A stretch of DNA of 64,000 nucleotides from NCBI GenBank assembly GCA_019925105.1, contig JAHGAU010000022.1:1-64000 (forward strand), read 5' to 3'. A program made the translations under genes and the position numbers. Of the stretch, positions 61,027 to 64,000 are shown in pieces (within the stretch, counting starts at the first letter, position 1; every line of letters begins with the position of its first letter). The notes beneath the pieces are model-generated. The model saw only the letters and a list, made by a program, of their open reading frames with translations. It made no database searches and was not told the DNA's origin. Origin of the DNA: Niebla homalea. Lineage: Eukaryota > Ascomycota > Lecanoromycetes > Lecanorales > Ramalinaceae.

Positions 61027-61590
61027 AGGATAGCGACGAATAAAGGGACCCCAGAGGTCCAAAAACGATACGTATACGTATAGCTTTAATAATAATAAAG
61101 GAAATATATTAAGTACGATAAGTAGAAGTAGCATAATGGTTAAGAATAAGGTGGTAAATAAGTAAATAACTTATATTAATAGAAACGGTAATAATACGTA
61201 CGGGTAATATAATAATAATAAACCGGATAACGCTTAAAATAAATAAAGGAATTAAGGTTAATAAAATACGTATATTAAAGCGCATAAAATACGTAATAAT
61301 AATACGGAGATAATAAGTAAATAAGGGGTAAAAAGGCCGGTATAATATTAATAATAAAAAATATAAACGGAAAAAAAAAACGGGAAAACCGCGGTAAAAA
61401 TATTATTAAGAATATATAAAAAGGAAATAAAGTTAATAAGGAAAATAAAACCTTAAAGGATTAAAAATAAAAAACGGAAACGGTACGTTATTTAATAAGT
61501 AAAAGCGAAAAAGCAATAAGGGAAATAATAAAAACCTTAAAAGGACTCTTTATAAAAAAGTAAAGAAAATATACACCCATTAAATTACTT
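61027..61590 (+). mobile_element. LINE 5' fragment, ~560 bp
   Basis: Starts GGATAGCGACGAATAAAGGG, with the ORF1 ATG mutated to ATA (61028-61030), and aligns with the first ~540 bp of the nested LINE. It stops near 61590, just before another LINE 5' end. Confidence 0.75.
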
Positions 61591-61603
61591 AATGAAAAAA
61601 TGG

Positions 61604-64000
61604 CGACGAACAACGGGACCCCAGAGGTCAGAAACGATATATACGTGCATAACTTAAGTAATAATAAAAATAATACCTTAAATACGATAAGCGGAAGTAA
61701 AATAATAGTAAAAATAAAGGGAGAAGAAAAGTAAATAGTTTAAGTTAATAGGAATAATAATGAATCGTATAAATAACGTAATAAATACGAAATAAAAAAA
61801 CCTTAAATTAAATAAGGAGTTTATAATTAATAAGATATACGTAAAAAAATATATATAACGCGTAAAGGTTTTATTATAAAAGGTAATAAATAAAGGGCGG
61901 AAGGAATAAAGACGATACGTAAGGATAGATAAAAGGTAAGCGGAGGCGTAAAAAGTTTTATTAAATATATATAAACTAAAAAAAAATTAAATAAAAATAA
62001 ATTATAAAAAGAAATAACCGTTAAATACGCGGAAAAAAAGCAAAAAAAAAGAAAAAACGGTAAGGGCATTAAAAGGTTTTTTTATAATTATATAAAAGGA
62101 TATTACGTTAAAGACCTAATTAATACTATAAATTAAGCTACGGAAAGTAAAAGACTTTTACGTAAATACGGAAAAAAATTTAAGGGAGTTAAAAAGGTTA
62201 CGTGGAGCTTAAAGGGCGATAATAAAAACGTTAATAAACGGAGGCAAAAGGAAATAGAAAGGATATATATAAAGTAAGGGAGTAACGGGGAGGCTTTAAA
62301 AAAAAGAATAAGGATAAATTAAGTAATAAAAACTATAAAAGCAATATTAATATTAACGGTAAAAAAGGTAAAAATGGGGGAGAAAATAATAACGTTAAAG
62401 AAAATAAAAATAATAATTATATAACTATCAGGCGAAAAAGATAAAAATATAATAATAAAGGTAAACCCGCTATAATTAATAAAGGCGTTTAAGGTAACGG
62501 GAAAGCTATTAATAAAATAGATTATTACAATATATAAGCTATAAAGCGGGGATATTTTCCTTAATATAACCTTATTAAAAATAAAAGAAAAGCTAGAAAA
62601 GTTAAAGGGATAAACCGGTAAAAAAGGGTATAAAACGATAAAGGTATTAAGGTAATCCTTTATTATTACGGTAAACAGGATATACTTAATAAAGTTTACG
62701 GGGGAAAAGGGGAAATTACCTTAAAGCGGATAAAAAAGGAGAATACGGTTTTTTATTTTAAATTAAAGATCGTTAATTATAGTCTTCTTTTATAATAAAA
62801 AGGTTAAACGTTTTTAATTATATAAAGAAATACTTTACGATTATTTTAAGTATAACGTTAATAAAAATATATAACGATATCCTTAATAAAGGGATAATAA
62901 AAAGTAAGTCTTTTAAATTAATGAAACCTTAAAACCGGGTAGCGGATATTTATTAATATTTTAAATATTAAAAGTATAAATATATTATTACGAGGTATTT
63001 TAATAGTATAAAATATATAATATATATTAAAAGGTATAATACGTATAAATACGCTAGCTTAATAATAAAAAACTTAATAAAAAACGCGCTAAAATATATA
63101 GTATATAATAATAATAATTACTTAATATAAAACTTATAGTATATAGTAAAAACGAAAAAAACTTAATATAAAGAAATTAGGATAATAATTAAGGTTTAAC
63201 TTTATAACTCGTATAAATTTAGACCAATAAAGTAATTAAAAACGGTCTTAAAACGTAAATAAAACTTATTAAATAAGGAAAAGTAAAACGTAATAATTAA
63301 TAACGTAAAAAAGAAGAAGTTTATAGCAATATTAACTTTTAAAGTTAACCGTTTAACCGGGATTATTATTATAATAAGAAAATTAAAATAAATAATACTT
63401 AACTTTAAAAAGAAACCATTTATATAAATAAAAATTAATAAGGAAAACCCGATAAACGTTAATATTTAATATATTTACGCTTTTAAGGGTAATATAATAT
63501 AATATATATAGAAAAGCAATTAAAGCTATAATACCAATATTTAAATTTAAAAAGGTAAAGGATATTAATATTATAATAATATAGGAACCGTTATATAATC
63601 CGTATATTTATTCTTTAATTAATTTAAAAGATAATTTCTATTTAACCTTTAAGGATAATAAAACGATATAAATATACTTTTTATTAATAAAAGGTTAAAT
63701 ATAAATAACTAAGACGTTATTTATTACGGAGGGAACCTATATATACTCCGGATTATATAAGAAGGGGATATTAAGGGCAATTTAAATATTTATAATATAT
63801 ATAATCCGTTACCGGTTAATAAAAAAAAAAACTTTTTACGATTTTATTACTTAAGGATATTATAATTATATTTAATAAATACCTCTTAATAAAAGATTTT
63901 AATTTTTATTATATTTAAAAAAATAAAAATAATTATATAATTTATTATATTGAATTTAAGCAGCTATTAATAATTATTATACGGTTTACCCTACGTTATT
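61604..64000 (+). mobile_element. LINE element, 5' part, continues past window end
   Basis: ATG at 61604 opens MATNNGTPEVRNDIYVHNLS, the conserved ORF1 start. Colinear with the nested LINE to its ~33230 position at the window end (endonuclease region). It may be full length beyond the window. CA/TG are sparse and stops are frequent. Confidence 0.8.

Overview
The window is the left end of a chromosome or contig from a filamentous ascomycete (Pezizomycotina-type fungus). It opens with CCCTAA telomere repeats, carries a telomere-linked RecQ helicase relic, has short GT..AG introns, and is divided into very AT-rich repeat DNA and one island of ordinary composition. In the AT-rich parts the dinucleotides CA and TG are almost absent by eye, while CG, CC and GG survive. 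This is the mark expected of repeat-induced point mutation (RIP, CpA to TpA). I cannot name the species.

Layout. 1-94 telomere; 95-2970 AT-rich subtelomere with tetra-, octa- and degenerate CCCTTATAA-type repeats. 2973-7854 (minus) telomere-linked RecQ-like helicase pseudogene with recognisable motifs, one intact intron and scattered RIP-type stops. 7860-8420 its upstream region, built on TTTACC/TTTACCC arrays. 8400-12970 a second, truncated helicase 5' end interleaved with four copies of an undescribed ~480 bp repeat. Each copy ends in paired hairpins whose stem sequence differs between copies while pairing is kept. 13.2-15.6 kb low-complexity and partly mutated unique DNA.

15.6-25.3 kb is the gene island: an FHA-like/serine-threonine kinase (minus, 16030-17634), a small two-exon protein (18124-18745), an acidic Q/E-rich protein with a chromo-like C-terminal exon (19459-20307), a single-pass membrane protein with a poly-Ser tract (21120-22577), and a two-exon, two-TM membrane protein (minus, 24122-24717). 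No shared pathway is evident.

25.3-64 kb is a RIP-ruined retroelement graveyard. Three near-complete ~5.8 kb non-LTR (LINE) elements are present. One (30832-36627, +) sits inside another (28241-39865, -), with a 13-bp target duplication inside and a 12-bp one outside. A third lies at 40190-45956 (-). At least seven more LINE fragments follow, the last running off the window. A short LTR element (162-bp LTRs, 5-bp target duplications, 1.4-1.6 kb) occurs twice complete (47750-49310 +, 55885-57280 -) and twice partial. A 9-bp satellite (52157-52625) lies in one partial copy. No element retains an intact reading frame.
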